24,624 nucleotides of DNA from Conidiobolus incongruus B7586 (lineage: Eukaryota; Entomophthoromycota; Entomophthoromycetes; Entomophthorales; Conidiobolaceae), in assembly GCA_000697335.1 (NCBI GenBank), contig JNEM01010709.1, positions 1 to 24,624 on the forward strand, read 5' to 3'. The position numbers and the translations under genes are program-made. Below are positions 10,901-19,071 of the stretch, piece by piece. Below the pieces are notes generated by a model. The model was not told where the DNA came from. It did no database searches and saw only the letters and a list, made by a program, of their open reading frames with translations. Within the stretch, counting starts at the first letter, position 1. Each line of letters opens with the position of its first letter.

Positions 10901-11654
10901 GAAAGTATGCTCCAATGAAATGGTCAGAATGCCTGTTCCCGATCCAATGCCAGTTATTCCTAACAAGGATGATATCTATGAAAAATTCAAGGTCATTGTT
11001 CATACTATTCAACAGAGTTTACCATCTTTTTTGCCCAACTATGGTTTCGACTCTTTGAGCCATCAGTTTAATCTCATTAACTCTCAATTAGAAGCTGATG
11101 ACTTGATGCATATGATGGATGGCATGATCATCTTAACATCCGATCAACTGAGGAAGCAATATTTGAATATGTGTCTCTACCTCCTCAATCCAATTTTATA
11201 CTCGATCCACGGAACTTCATTAACCCTCTCAGACTTAGTTGGAATCAAGCAAATTCCTCACTCCAAGCTCACTCAGCTCGTCTACGAAAAGAACCTCCAA
11301 AACCAAGAAGCTTTCCAAATATACCCCGAGCTCAATTCCAAGCCCAACATCGAAATTGGTCTTCAAGTACTCAAGTGGTGGAACATCATCAAAGAAATCC
11401 ATACCGATTCTCACGTCAATGTTTCTCCTGGTCTCAAGTCCAAATTCCCAGAAATCAACTGGGAAGTTCGCAACGTTCAGCAATTGACCGACCGCTATCT
11501 CAAGCCCCACCATATCGAAAGTCAATCACCTCAAATGACCAACATGACATCAGACTATCACAATTTGTTAGCTACAGTTTACAATTGGTTCAATTTGAAC
11601 TTACCTAAGCACAATATTCGCAACGACATTACTATGAATCCCAATTTAGTTTAA
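7968..11654 (+). CDS. Bifunctional fatty acyl-CoA reductase / DHAP (glycerol-phosphate) acyltransferase-like protein
   Basis: An intron-free 1228-residue protein. I chose the ATG at 7968, which has A at -3. The upstream in-frame codons at 7947 begin with TTG, not ATG. Residues 16-315 form an NAD(P)-binding reductase domain of the male-sterility/FAR type, with GATGFVG at 22-28, HVSTAY with Ser164, and the catalytic YxxxK at Tyr219/Lys223. Residues about 350-505 match the FAR C-terminal domain (TNSWAFNDDN, then WERYVYQFVYGMYYFVL). A linker leads to an acyltransferase domain with the HxxxxD motif at His652-Asp657 (PTHFSSLD), LPVPQAIAEG at 669-679, FLDPSP at 732-737, VPVTMNYE at 771-778 and a later INFGSPI. 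The order resembles FAR1 joined to GNPAT. By family knowledge, the first half reduces acyl-CoA to fatty alcohol with NADPH, and the second acylates DHAP, giving both substrates of alkyl-DHAP synthase for ether lipids. I see no C-terminal SKL-type peroxisomal signal (it ends NPNLV). The usual EGTRS block is replaced by LDPSPTQG, so acyltransferase activity is inferred. Confidence 0.85.
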   Translation: MSHNQLSLKDSFLFGKSVFITGATGFVGKAVLELILRDHYPYIEHIFLLIRSNKSNTIQQRLDQLLANKIFTNLKDTIGRDEYWEMVHSKVIPIEGDISQPKLGISSSDYEILKKKVNYVIHCAATVDFNETIPKSYLLNVTGTQAVLELCDQLECCDGFQHVSTAYTNANLPEGKIMERIYPMEIGDVSELLNSIPNMDADEIHELTQKVLKVYPNTYSFTKSLTEHSILLWIEFMRQREQSIGTRAWPVSIVRPSVVTSAANDPLPGWVDGVSACNGVALYMGLGVLDTIPGDMGNVIDLVPVDYLAHIMVKACAAMSPPGVDFTLPYYSSTPSDSKLPLYPPIYHACSSNTNPIKWVEFGSWVVKGWGKLPPLKKQIYPPSFKKYQYELANSAALTFRNHIRFDLLSFLTAFKDPKQSKKLQAVKTKLQFLYHCFNHFMTNSWAFNDDNVQNLDYIMELDGFKGRVESRPFPIEKLKQMSWERYVYQFVYGMYYFVLNEANSIRLPDMIPGWECTLKKVQPLPQTEQVVPSPLPNMKAPKGDELVIRKIIRQSLDDENIKRCIRLASSQTGATPYEVQCALLKGLATLEKGAFGRSNNGYNSYAIHQIVSHYLNQAFSSLSVNRAKLIRLQTILSESDKPTRIIYVPTHFSSLDGLILCNVLDKYNLPVPQAIAEGSDHLVSYHAVNRSTILKKTPLNNSELGSASIRQSMIITYLSQILKMGGSIALFLDPSPTQGQNDLTNSNDSLLLALIERIQNSSEYGPVSIVPVTMNYEMILDQDHLIQAWSTLNPVDSKEKVGLKIPSRVGSGYINFGSPIPISDGVEKAGNAFENDLLDCSELMIRNVHLQNQIITPVNLLAVILTLFKNNNEELKFDHCRRLMRYLKKRVIQLGHTVDWTEEEDADVILNHAIEMIGSEHIEIANFKKEDIIKVNNSLDTGILLQLLVKPISPIIAYEGIWYAAYTICQQSLHSDMKVCSNEMVRMPVPDPMPVIPNKDDIYEKFKVIVHTIQQSLPSFLPNYGFDSLSHQFNLINSQLEADDLMHMMDGMIILTSDQLRKQYLNMCLYLLNPILYSIHGTSLTLSDLVGIKQIPHSKLTQLVYEKNLQNQEAFQIYPELNSKPNIEIGLQVLKWWNIIKEIHTDSHVNVSPGLKSKFPEINWEVRNVQQLTDRYLKPHHIESQSPQMTNMTSDYHNLLATVYNWFNLNLPKHNIRNDITMNPNLV

Positions 11655-11684
11655 ACAATTCTGTTTTTAATTAATTCATAAAAA

Positions 11685-11695
11685 AATAAAATAAA
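11685..11695 (+). terminator. Polyadenylation signals of the reductase-acyltransferase gene
   Basis: Two overlapping AATAAA hexamers (11685-11690 and 11690-11695) begin about 30 bases after the TAA stop. Confidence 0.45.
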
Positions 11696-13278
11696 GCATC
11701 ATAATATTATTCAACAATAACCGCACTTTAATATCAAATTGCTATTAGATTTAACATACCTTTTGAATGAGAGGATCATTAGATCTGTTAACTTGGTATT
11801 TTCATTAATTGGTGCTGGTTACAAAGTTTTAAGTTTAACCTGATATAATTTTAGATGTAGTTGAAATTCGGATATAGGATAAAAATATAAATTTTTTTTA
11901 AAAAAACATTTATAAATAAATTCTATTCAATAAAAATTGATATTAATTAGATAAATTCATATCTGTAAAACTCTAATGAATCCATTATACTTTGATTTTT
12001 ATGTAAAATTTTCAAATATATTATATAAACTAATTTTTGAATACTTGGAAAATTGTGAAAAAAAGAATATTAATTAATATTTTCGATAATTATCAAATAA
12101 TACTCACCACATTAATGATTAAGTGTGAAGTTATTTATTAAATATTCAATATCATATTGATATTGGATTGCTGTTAACATCTAATTTTATAAAAAAAATA
12201 AAATGATTTTTGATTACAGATAATTAGTTTCTTTTGTAATGTATTTTTGTTAAATGAAAGTTATTGTGAAATATCATATTGTTTAATTGAAATAAATATT
12301 TCAAAATGTTGTGAACTAATATATTACATTTTTAATTAATTAATATTAGTATGATTATATATATAAATAAAAATATTAATATAATATATTTTGAAATAGA
12401 TTTTATAATATTAAATTACAGTAATTGAAAAATTTTCTTAGAGTATCTTCAAATGTAATACTAATATATATTGGAATACTTGGGCTTATAATTAGATCAA
12501 GTGTTTTTTGGATAAAGTTAACTCATATGATTTTCAGACATAATTAGTATTTAGTGATATTATATAAATACTGAAATATTTTTTATTGATTGATTTCCTA
12601 TTAACTATAATTACTTATGTAATCAATGAGCTTCAAATTATATATGCTATTGTAAACAAATTTAATTTATTATTCAATATTTTTTCTATAATCATTCTTA
12701 ATATTATTTGAAATTGTTTGAATTTTGAAATTATTAAAAATGATAGTAATTGACTAATAATTAAGCGTAATTAATATATTAATTAAATATTTAATAAATT
12801 TTTATATAATGCTTTTTTAATATAATCCAATTACATTTCATTACGTTGAAAATTTAGTAAATTATAATAAATCATATTGAATAATGTAGATTTTTTGTAT
12901 TAATTATAACTACAAAAATTCGATATTTTTGTAAATAATACAGTTAAAATACTAAGTTTAAAGTGATTTCAAGTATTTGCACAGTAATCAAGTCTAAATT
13001 TATCACCATATCAGTAAATTTGCGATTTATATAACATTGAATATTCATACTCAATTGTCAAAAAATCACCAATTTTGTACATTTAATCTGTTATGATAAC
13101 AATATTGACCAACTTACCAATCATCTCATACCAACAAATAAAAATCCTACCATGTCCCATAAATTTAAAAATTTTGAATTTACATTTATATCTTAAAATC
13201 AGTCACCAAATAGCAATTCAAATTCGAACTAAAACTAAACACATATAAAAATAATAATAATAATAAAATTGGGATCTA
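11696..13278. other. Intergenic AT-rich spacer
   Basis: No gene, RNA or mobile element recognised in 1.6 kb. It must contain the Derlin promoter, but I see no clear TATA box at a convincing distance. Confidence 0.5.
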
Positions 13279-14244
13279 ATGCCGAATCAATTAGAACAAT
13301 GGTTTTTCGATATTCCTTTAGTTACTAGAATGTATATTTCAGGATCTATAGTCTTAACTTTATTGGTGGTAAACTCATAATCAAAATTTTCTTAATATTG
13401 TTTTAAATTTTTTTTGAAGCATGTAGGTTGGATTCACTATTTAGATATTTACTTAAATTATAAACTGGTTTTTCAAGATCACCAGGTAAATCATAAAATC
13501 ATCAATTATTTTTCAATGGACTGATATCATTAGTATTGGAGGTTAATTACCCCATTCTTTTATTTTGGTCCCCTATCGTTTGACTGGATTTGGAATATGT
13601 ATTTTATGTAATATTTTTTGAATATTTAACTATTATTATTAGTACTGAATTATTTTTTAGTTCGAAATATAGTCGAATGCTTGAGGAAGAATCATTTTCC
13701 GGTAGAGTTGGCGATTTCGCTTGGTTTATGTTATTGTCAGCTGTATCTCTATTGGTAACATCAAATCTATTATATATTTGAAATTTTTAATTTATGACAT
13801 TTATTAGCTCGCTGCACCATTCCTCCAACTTAATATCCTAGCCCCTGCATTAACTAATATTATGACATACATATGGTCTAGAAGAAATCCCCAATTGAGA
13901 ATACTATTTTTAGGGGTGATCACTCTAACAGCGCCCTATTTACCCTTCATATTTTTATTATTTAGTTGGATTTTCAGTCTCGAATTCCCAGCTTCGCACT
14001 TCATTGCAATTGTCATAGGTCATACTTACTATTTCTTCGAAGATGTTTGGCCCAATCAACCCGGAGCTAACGGTGTGAGGATATTGAAGACACCACGTTG
14101 GTTGTAAGTTATACAAATTTTCTATCAATTTATTTTTTATTAATTAATAATTTAATTAGCTTGAAATTAGTTCAGCCTAATGAAATTGAAGAAGAGTATG
14201 GAGAAGACCTTAATCAAAATGAAGAGCATCCACATCAAGATTAA
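13279..14244 (+). CDS. Derlin (DER1 family), six exons
   Basis: Exons are 13279-13368, 13420-13485, 13534-13607, 13661-13754, 13808-14103 and 14160-14244, giving 234 residues. The five introns are 48-56 nt, each GT...AG with GTAA donors. Derlins are multi-pass ER membrane proteins, rhomboid-like without protease residues, that help move misfolded proteins to the cytosol for degradation. Family marks in the spliced product: the WR pair at 54-55 (YWRLITPFFYFGP), RMLEEESFSGR from 82, WSRRNP at 131-136, GHTYYFFEDVWPNQPG at 179-194, then RILKTP. Several hydrophobic segments fit the six-helix fold. The tail is short, acidic and His-containing (EIEEEYGEDLNQ...). It lacks the FxGxGxxLG-type SHP box that some Derlins use to bind Cdc48/p97. 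An AATAAA directly follows the stop (14245-14250). Exon borders come from keeping frame and family similarity, so they are predictions, though all junctions agree with the expected protein. Confidence 0.9.
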
Positions 14245-14250
14245 AATAAA

Positions 14251-15032
14251 ACATCAAATTAAAAATTATAGCTATTCACTAATTTAACTCTTTTTTAATT
14301 GATCAAATTGCTAATAATTTAATCAAAATTTAATATATATATATATATTGAATCGGGTATAATTTCTCTGAAAAGGCAAATTTTGGGATCGATGTATCTA
14401 CAATTATAACGAAGCTTCAGCAATTAGTCTTTTTGGTAAAATTTTAATAATTTATTCATACGAAAGTTTAATACATATGTTTAAATCTCTTGATACTAAC
14501 TAGATTTACTTGTTGATATTAATTTAATTATTAATAAATCATTTATGTATTTCAATTGTTTATATTATAATTTTTGAAATCGGTTAGAATCACACTAATA
14601 GTAATTAATGATAACATAATTTTTTTGTATGAATTGTGGTAAATAACGATGATCTCATTTATAGTTGATGAAATTCAATTTATTAAATATTTATTATTAA
14701 TTCATTTTCCAAAATATATATATCCTATTTATTAATTTTTATCACATAAACCAGTGTTTAAAATTATAAATTTATAAGCAAACTGGGACCCAAAATGATT
14801 GAAATTTATTAATATCAAGAGTAATTTGTATTAAGAATTTGAAATTATTTCACTAGATTATACAAAGATGGAGATAAACATATATAGAAAATATAGGTGA
14901 AAGGAAAAATGAAACAGTGATAAGAGATAAAATATAGTGTAATAAGTGATTGATTTGGTAAAATTTTAACTATGAGTTAAATATTCGAATATTTAAAAAG
15001 AAATCTTAAGCTATTCATTTTGAGTTCATTAA
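14251..15032. other. Spacer between Derlin and tRNA-Ser
   Basis: No gene found. An AT dinucleotide microsatellite lies at about 14332-14348. The stretch from about 14880 to 14940 is purine-rich but not otherwise notable. Confidence 0.5.
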
Positions 15033-15113
15033 GACAAGATGGCCGAGTGGTTAAGGCGTGTGCCTAGAAAGCACATGGGATTTCCCGCGTAGGTTCAAAT
15101 CCTGCTCTTGTCG
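15033..15113 (+). tRNA. tRNA-Ser (anticodon AGA)
   Basis: 81 nt, no intron. The acceptor stem GACAAGA pairs with TCTTGTC, with discriminator G at 15113. The D arm contains the A box (TGGCCGAGTGG). The anticodon stem TGTGC/GCACA encloses loop CTAGAAA with anticodon AGA at 15066-15068. A long variable arm with stem GGG/CCC marks a class II tRNA. The T arm carries the B box (GGTTCAAATCC). The AGA anticodon, read as inosine-GA, decodes UCU, UCC and UCA. CCA is not encoded, as expected for a eukaryotic nuclear gene. Confidence 0.97.
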
Positions 15114-15119
15114 TTTTTT
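15114..15119 (+). terminator. RNA polymerase III terminator of tRNA-Ser
   Basis: A run of six T directly follows the discriminator base. Confidence 0.85.
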
Positions 15120-15369
15120 AAAAGATATTATTTTCAAAATTTTTTATGTTATATCATTTTTTTCAAATCAAATTAAATATTTTAATAATATAAAATGGAT
15201 GGTGATTACTATTTGATCAAACATCTAATTTAATAATTAAAAATTATTTTTTTATTGAAAAGATTTTATAATAGGTTAGTAAAAAAATATTATAAAGGAC
15301 TTGAAGATACCACATGTGATAAATAAATAAGATTGACAATGGAATTATACAATGTTTGAATGAATTGAG

Positions 15370-18300
15370 CTAATGGAAAAAGTAGGGCGATTCGAGGACA
15401 CTATCGACCTTAAATTCACCTCGCTTGGGGAGTGGTGGGAACTCTAAATCGACCCAATGACCTTTGAATGGCGATTTAGCATCGTGATCATCGTCGGCTT
15501 CAGAGGTGGTGGTAGTGTCGTTCAAAATATCTTTAAGGAGAGTGTCCTTGGCGGCCTTGGCTTTGGCGGCGCTGGCTCTGATTTTGTAACCTTTGTAGCG
15601 TACAATGAACTCTTGACGCAATTTGCCCATGATGTCGTCGCTGTGAAGTTTGACGAATTGTTCTCTGAGACACTTGTTCATAATATGCATATCTGCCGCG
15701 TGCGTCCAGTAACTGTCGTGCACTGATGCAAAGTCGCATCCGTGCTTTTGCATTTGTAACGCCGTCATCATCATGTGGGTGGCATCCAAAGAATGAATAA
15801 AGTTGGGAGGAAATGCAGTACGTTGTTTTCTTGAGTTGACGGGTGTGATCACATTGTTCTTGAAGATTTGTACATGTTGGAGATTGGTCTTGAAGGGGGA
15901 GACCGCTTGCTTACGGTAGGGCTGTACAATAGTCAATCCAAGGGGTGTTGTCCAGATGACGGAGGTCATTTGACGGTTCTTGATTTGATCATAGGATATG
16001 AGTGTGAATTCTTGTTCATCAGATTGTTCTTCCAAAAGTGTCACTTCGTTAGGATCTTCCAATTCCTTAAGAATTTCGGCATCTTCAGCGTTGCTTCCTT
16101 TCTTGGGTTTTCTGCTACTCTTGGTTTTGGGCTTCTTAGCTTCGAGGAGCATTTCGCCAGGGATACTGGAAGCAATACGGCCGGCACATTCGTTCAACCA
16201 TCCTTGAAGAGCTTGAGCACTGGTGAAAATTTCACCAAGGGATGAAAAAACTTGGTGAGTCAAGTACATGGCGAGGGGATTGACTTCAACATCTTTGAGA
16301 GATGGAATATCCTTCAATTGATTCAAGATTTGCTCCTTAGCACCAACAAATGTGACACCATAAACATTAGTCATAACAGTTTGCTTAATGACCTTACGAG
16401 TAACGTGCCCGTGAAGTAAGACAGCTTGTTCAACTCCATTTTCTTTGTCAGCTTCAATCTTTTCAAGAACTAACTTGAGCACACCAGAATAGACATCCTG
16501 AGGCTTATCGGAAGGAATCAAGTTAACTTGTCTAGCGCCGTCAATATCACCACCGAGGGCAGCGTAGTGCTGAAGACCGTTACAGGTACCATCCTGATGA
16601 ATTGGCAGACAAGATTCGAATTTCTCGGGATCTGGAGATCTCAAAGCGGCAGCAAGTTCGTTACAAGCAGAGAGGACTTGGAAAGGGTTTTCGGTCTTAG
16701 ACCACCACATCCTGCCGTCCAAAGGATTGTCGGCAGAGTCGAAAATATCGTCCAAATGCTCTTCAGTATATTTGATGCGGTCCGCAAAAGAGTACTTATC
16801 ATAGCCCGAGACACTCGCCAAATGGATCTTGAGCCAGTTGAGACCTTCCTTACCGAGTGGTTTCTTGGCTGCAAATACGAGGAGACCTCTGCATAAATCG
16901 TTACCTAAATGATTGAAAAGTGGTGGAATGGGATAGGCTCTTCCTCTGAAATCGAGATTGTGGGGGAAGTAGAATTCGTGGTCCCTAAAACAGCTAGCAA
17001 TTTCCACTTTATAATTGACGTCACAACGTAAAGAGTGGTTATCCTTAGCTTTTTGGTCAATCTTCATACATTCACGCTTCCATTGACGACGAATAGCGGC
17101 ATCTTCTTCGTAACCGGGAGGTTTTGGAGGGTAGACAACATCAGTAGTAGCGGGTGGAATATCGGCGAATTCTTTACCAGTGTTCCACAACTTGACAACA
17201 GTATCAAGCACGGGATGTGAGATACGCCATTTGGTGGATCCAAGTACATCCAAACTGCAGAGGACTGAGGTGAGACGTCCGAGTTGGTCGGCTTTCTTGA
17301 GGTAGAGATCCTGTTCAAAACTGTCCTTACCGCGCATACATTTCAATCTGGCAGTTAAAAGACCTCCGGATTTGTATGTAAGCCATGGAAGTGGCATAGT
17401 TAACATGGGTAAGAATCTAGCTCCAAAAGCGGAAGGGATGGGTTGCTCAGCTAAAGTGTCGGAGATGTAAGGATGGAACTTGATAACTCCGGATCTGAAG
17501 CCATTAACTAAAGCATAAGAGTGATTGAAAGCTGGAGTCAGCATCTTAGTTTCAGGATGTTCAAATTTACAGTTCTCTATAATGACTGAAACAAGAGCTG
17601 AAGCCACTTGAACCTTAGCACCAGTAGGCCACTTGGGCACCCAGTTAGATTGGATATTCTTTCTTTGGATTTCGGAGTGAATTTGTCTCAATTTAGCGTG
17701 GAACAATCTTCCAGATGAGAACAATTGCTGGAGGGAGTTCTGGTAGCCAACCAAATATTTATTCGTGCGTTTTTTCATTTGGTCTGAGTGATATTCCTTC
17801 TCGAGGGCGTTACCAATATCAGTAAGAATATGTGATAGCACAGCACCGTCAAAGAGTTCGTACTTTGTGTGACATCTAAATAAGCCTTGAATGGCGATTT
17901 GAGACATCTTTTCAGGTGGTAATAAGAAGAAAAATGACTTGTAAGCATTATCTTGAACAATACTATCGCCATTTCCGAGGTAAGGACTATCTTGGTCATT
18001 GCGGATGGAGTGTTGAATTTGATTAACTTTTGTAGCGACCAATTTACTCCATTCTTCCATAATTTTGTTGAGTTTGGAGAAATTCATACTGAGGAGAGGG
18101 TCGTTACGTCCTTTGTGCGAATGCTGAATTAGTTCAATAGAATTAGTCATTGCCAACTCTTCTAACTTGACTTGGCGATCGTTCAAACTGTCTGTACCTT
18201 CGCGAACCAAATCAAAAGACTCCTGGAGAAGTTGAATACCAATTGTGTTTGTGGACATTAAATATTGCTTAGGAGTAGGAGGCGGAGGAATATTAGTGAT

Positions 18301-19071
18301 TGCGGTATTTTCGGATGTTCCTAACTGTGTTTCATTTATGGAAGTGGAGAGCTGTTGAGTAAGCATTTGAGCATCTAGAGAAGGAGCAGGTTGGCTGGTA
18401 CTAACCAAGCTGTATAACTTGTCAATATCTTCATTATTCATATGAGATGACATTTTCAAGTCTTCAATATTAAAATTGGATTTGTTAAGCTCTTTTATAA
18501 ATACCGTGGTCAAGTTAGGTCGATTCAATTTAAGGTAGCCCTTGATCATAATCCCATATGTATCAATATTGGGCTCGATATTATAAAGTGATTTCATGGA
18601 TCTGAACCATTCATTAGCTTTCTTCATATTGGGTACATCTTGGTGCTCAATATACCCGTTGAGGAAAGTATTATGGACATTAACATCGATAGACTCTTTA
18701 GCAAGAACGGGGTATCTTGAGTAAATTGCGAGCAAAAACCTCCTTGCGCGCTCCATATCTCCAAGCTGTATGGAGGCGTCTAGGAAAGCGAGAGCTCTCG
18801 GAAAACTCGAATTTTCCGTTTGGTACAAAGCTAATGCATCGTTACTAATTTTGAGTGGATTGTCATTGTAATTAAGGATGGGCTGAAAGAGATCATTTTG
18901 AGATATATCGGAATCAAAATGTGTTTCGTTCTGAGGCTGCACCTGAGGTAAAGCGGCAGTATTGATAGTTTTATAAGTTTTTAAAAGCTCATTACCGAAC
19001 ACTGAGCTCTTTAAATATCTATGAGAAGAACAAGTTCTATAAGATAAACCTCTTAATTTAGTTAAAATCAT
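15370..19071 (-). CDS. RPO41: Mitochondrial DNA-directed RNA polymerase (T7-like)
   Basis: 1233 residues without introns. This is the single-subunit polymerase that transcribes mitochondrial DNA and primes its replication. The N-terminus (MILTKLRGLSYRTCSSHRYL) is basic, Ser/Thr-rich and without acids, like a mitochondrial presequence. Residues about 145-195 (WFRSMKSLYNIEPNIDTYGIMIKGY) look like a pentatricopeptide repeat. The catalytic core has RGRAYPIPP (near 710), HQDGTCNGLQHYAALGGD with catalytic Asp827, KVIKQTVMTNVYGVTF with Lys896 and Tyr904 (69 residues after the Asp), and HSLDATHMMM then ASVHDSYW with the second catalytic Asp1119. The C-terminus ends YFFH, like the FFS/FFN ends of relatives, and is intact. 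An insert rich in Lys, Glu and Asp at about 975-1020 lies between the Tyr helix and the last motif. The size matches fungal Rpo41. It is convergent with the upstream tRNA and Derlin. A TTTATT (AATAAA on this strand) at 15251-15256 may be its polyadenylation signal. Confidence 0.97.
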   Translation of the reverse strand: MILTKLRGLSYRTCSSHRYLKSSVFGNELLKTYKTINTAALPQVQPQNETHFDSDISQNDLFQPILNYNDNPLKISNDALALYQTENSSFPRALAFLDASIQLGDMERARRFLLAIYSRYPVLAKESIDVNVHNTFLNGYIEHQDVPNMKKANEWFRSMKSLYNIEPNIDTYGIMIKGYLKLNRPNLTTVFIKELNKSNFNIEDLKMSSHMNNEDIDKLYSLVSTSQPAPSLDAQMLTQQLSTSINETQLGTSENTAITNIPPPPTPKQYLMSTNTIGIQLLQESFDLVREGTDSLNDRQVKLEELAMTNSIELIQHSHKGRNDPLLSMNFSKLNKIMEEWSKLVATKVNQIQHSIRNDQDSPYLGNGDSIVQDNAYKSFFFLLPPEKMSQIAIQGLFRCHTKYELFDGAVLSHILTDIGNALEKEYHSDQMKKRTNKYLVGYQNSLQQLFSSGRLFHAKLRQIHSEIQRKNIQSNWVPKWPTGAKVQVASALVSVIIENCKFEHPETKMLTPAFNHSYALVNGFRSGVIKFHPYISDTLAEQPIPSAFGARFLPMLTMPLPWLTYKSGGLLTARLKCMRGKDSFEQDLYLKKADQLGRLTSVLCSLDVLGSTKWRISHPVLDTVVKLWNTGKEFADIPPATTDVVYPPKPPGYEEDAAIRRQWKRECMKIDQKAKDNHSLRCDVNYKVEIASCFRDHEFYFPHNLDFRGRAYPIPPLFNHLGNDLCRGLLVFAAKKPLGKEGLNWLKIHLASVSGYDKYSFADRIKYTEEHLDDIFDSADNPLDGRMWWSKTENPFQVLSACNELAAALRSPDPEKFESCLPIHQDGTCNGLQHYAALGGDIDGARQVNLIPSDKPQDVYSGVLKLVLEKIEADKENGVEQAVLLHGHVTRKVIKQTVMTNVYGVTFVGAKEQILNQLKDIPSLKDVEVNPLAMYLTHQVFSSLGEIFTSAQALQGWLNECAGRIASSIPGEMLLEAKKPKTKSSRKPKKGSNAEDAEILKELEDPNEVTLLEEQSDEQEFTLISYDQIKNRQMTSVIWTTPLGLTIVQPYRKQAVSPFKTNLQHVQIFKNNVITPVNSRKQRTAFPPNFIHSLDATHMMMTALQMQKHGCDFASVHDSYWTHAADMHIMNKCLREQFVKLHSDDIMGKLRQEFIVRYKGYKIRASAAKAKAAKDTLLKDILNDTTTTSEADDDHDAKSPFKGHWVDLEFPPLPKRGEFKVDSVLESPYFFH

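Noticed and set aside
13590-13781. Separate 63-residue membrane protein
   Set aside because: It reads through intron 3 of the Derlin gene. Splicing 13608-13660 restores the family sequence.
15457-17220. Several plus-strand frames inside RPO41
   Set aside because: Antisense shadows of a clearly recognised polymerase, without motifs of their own.
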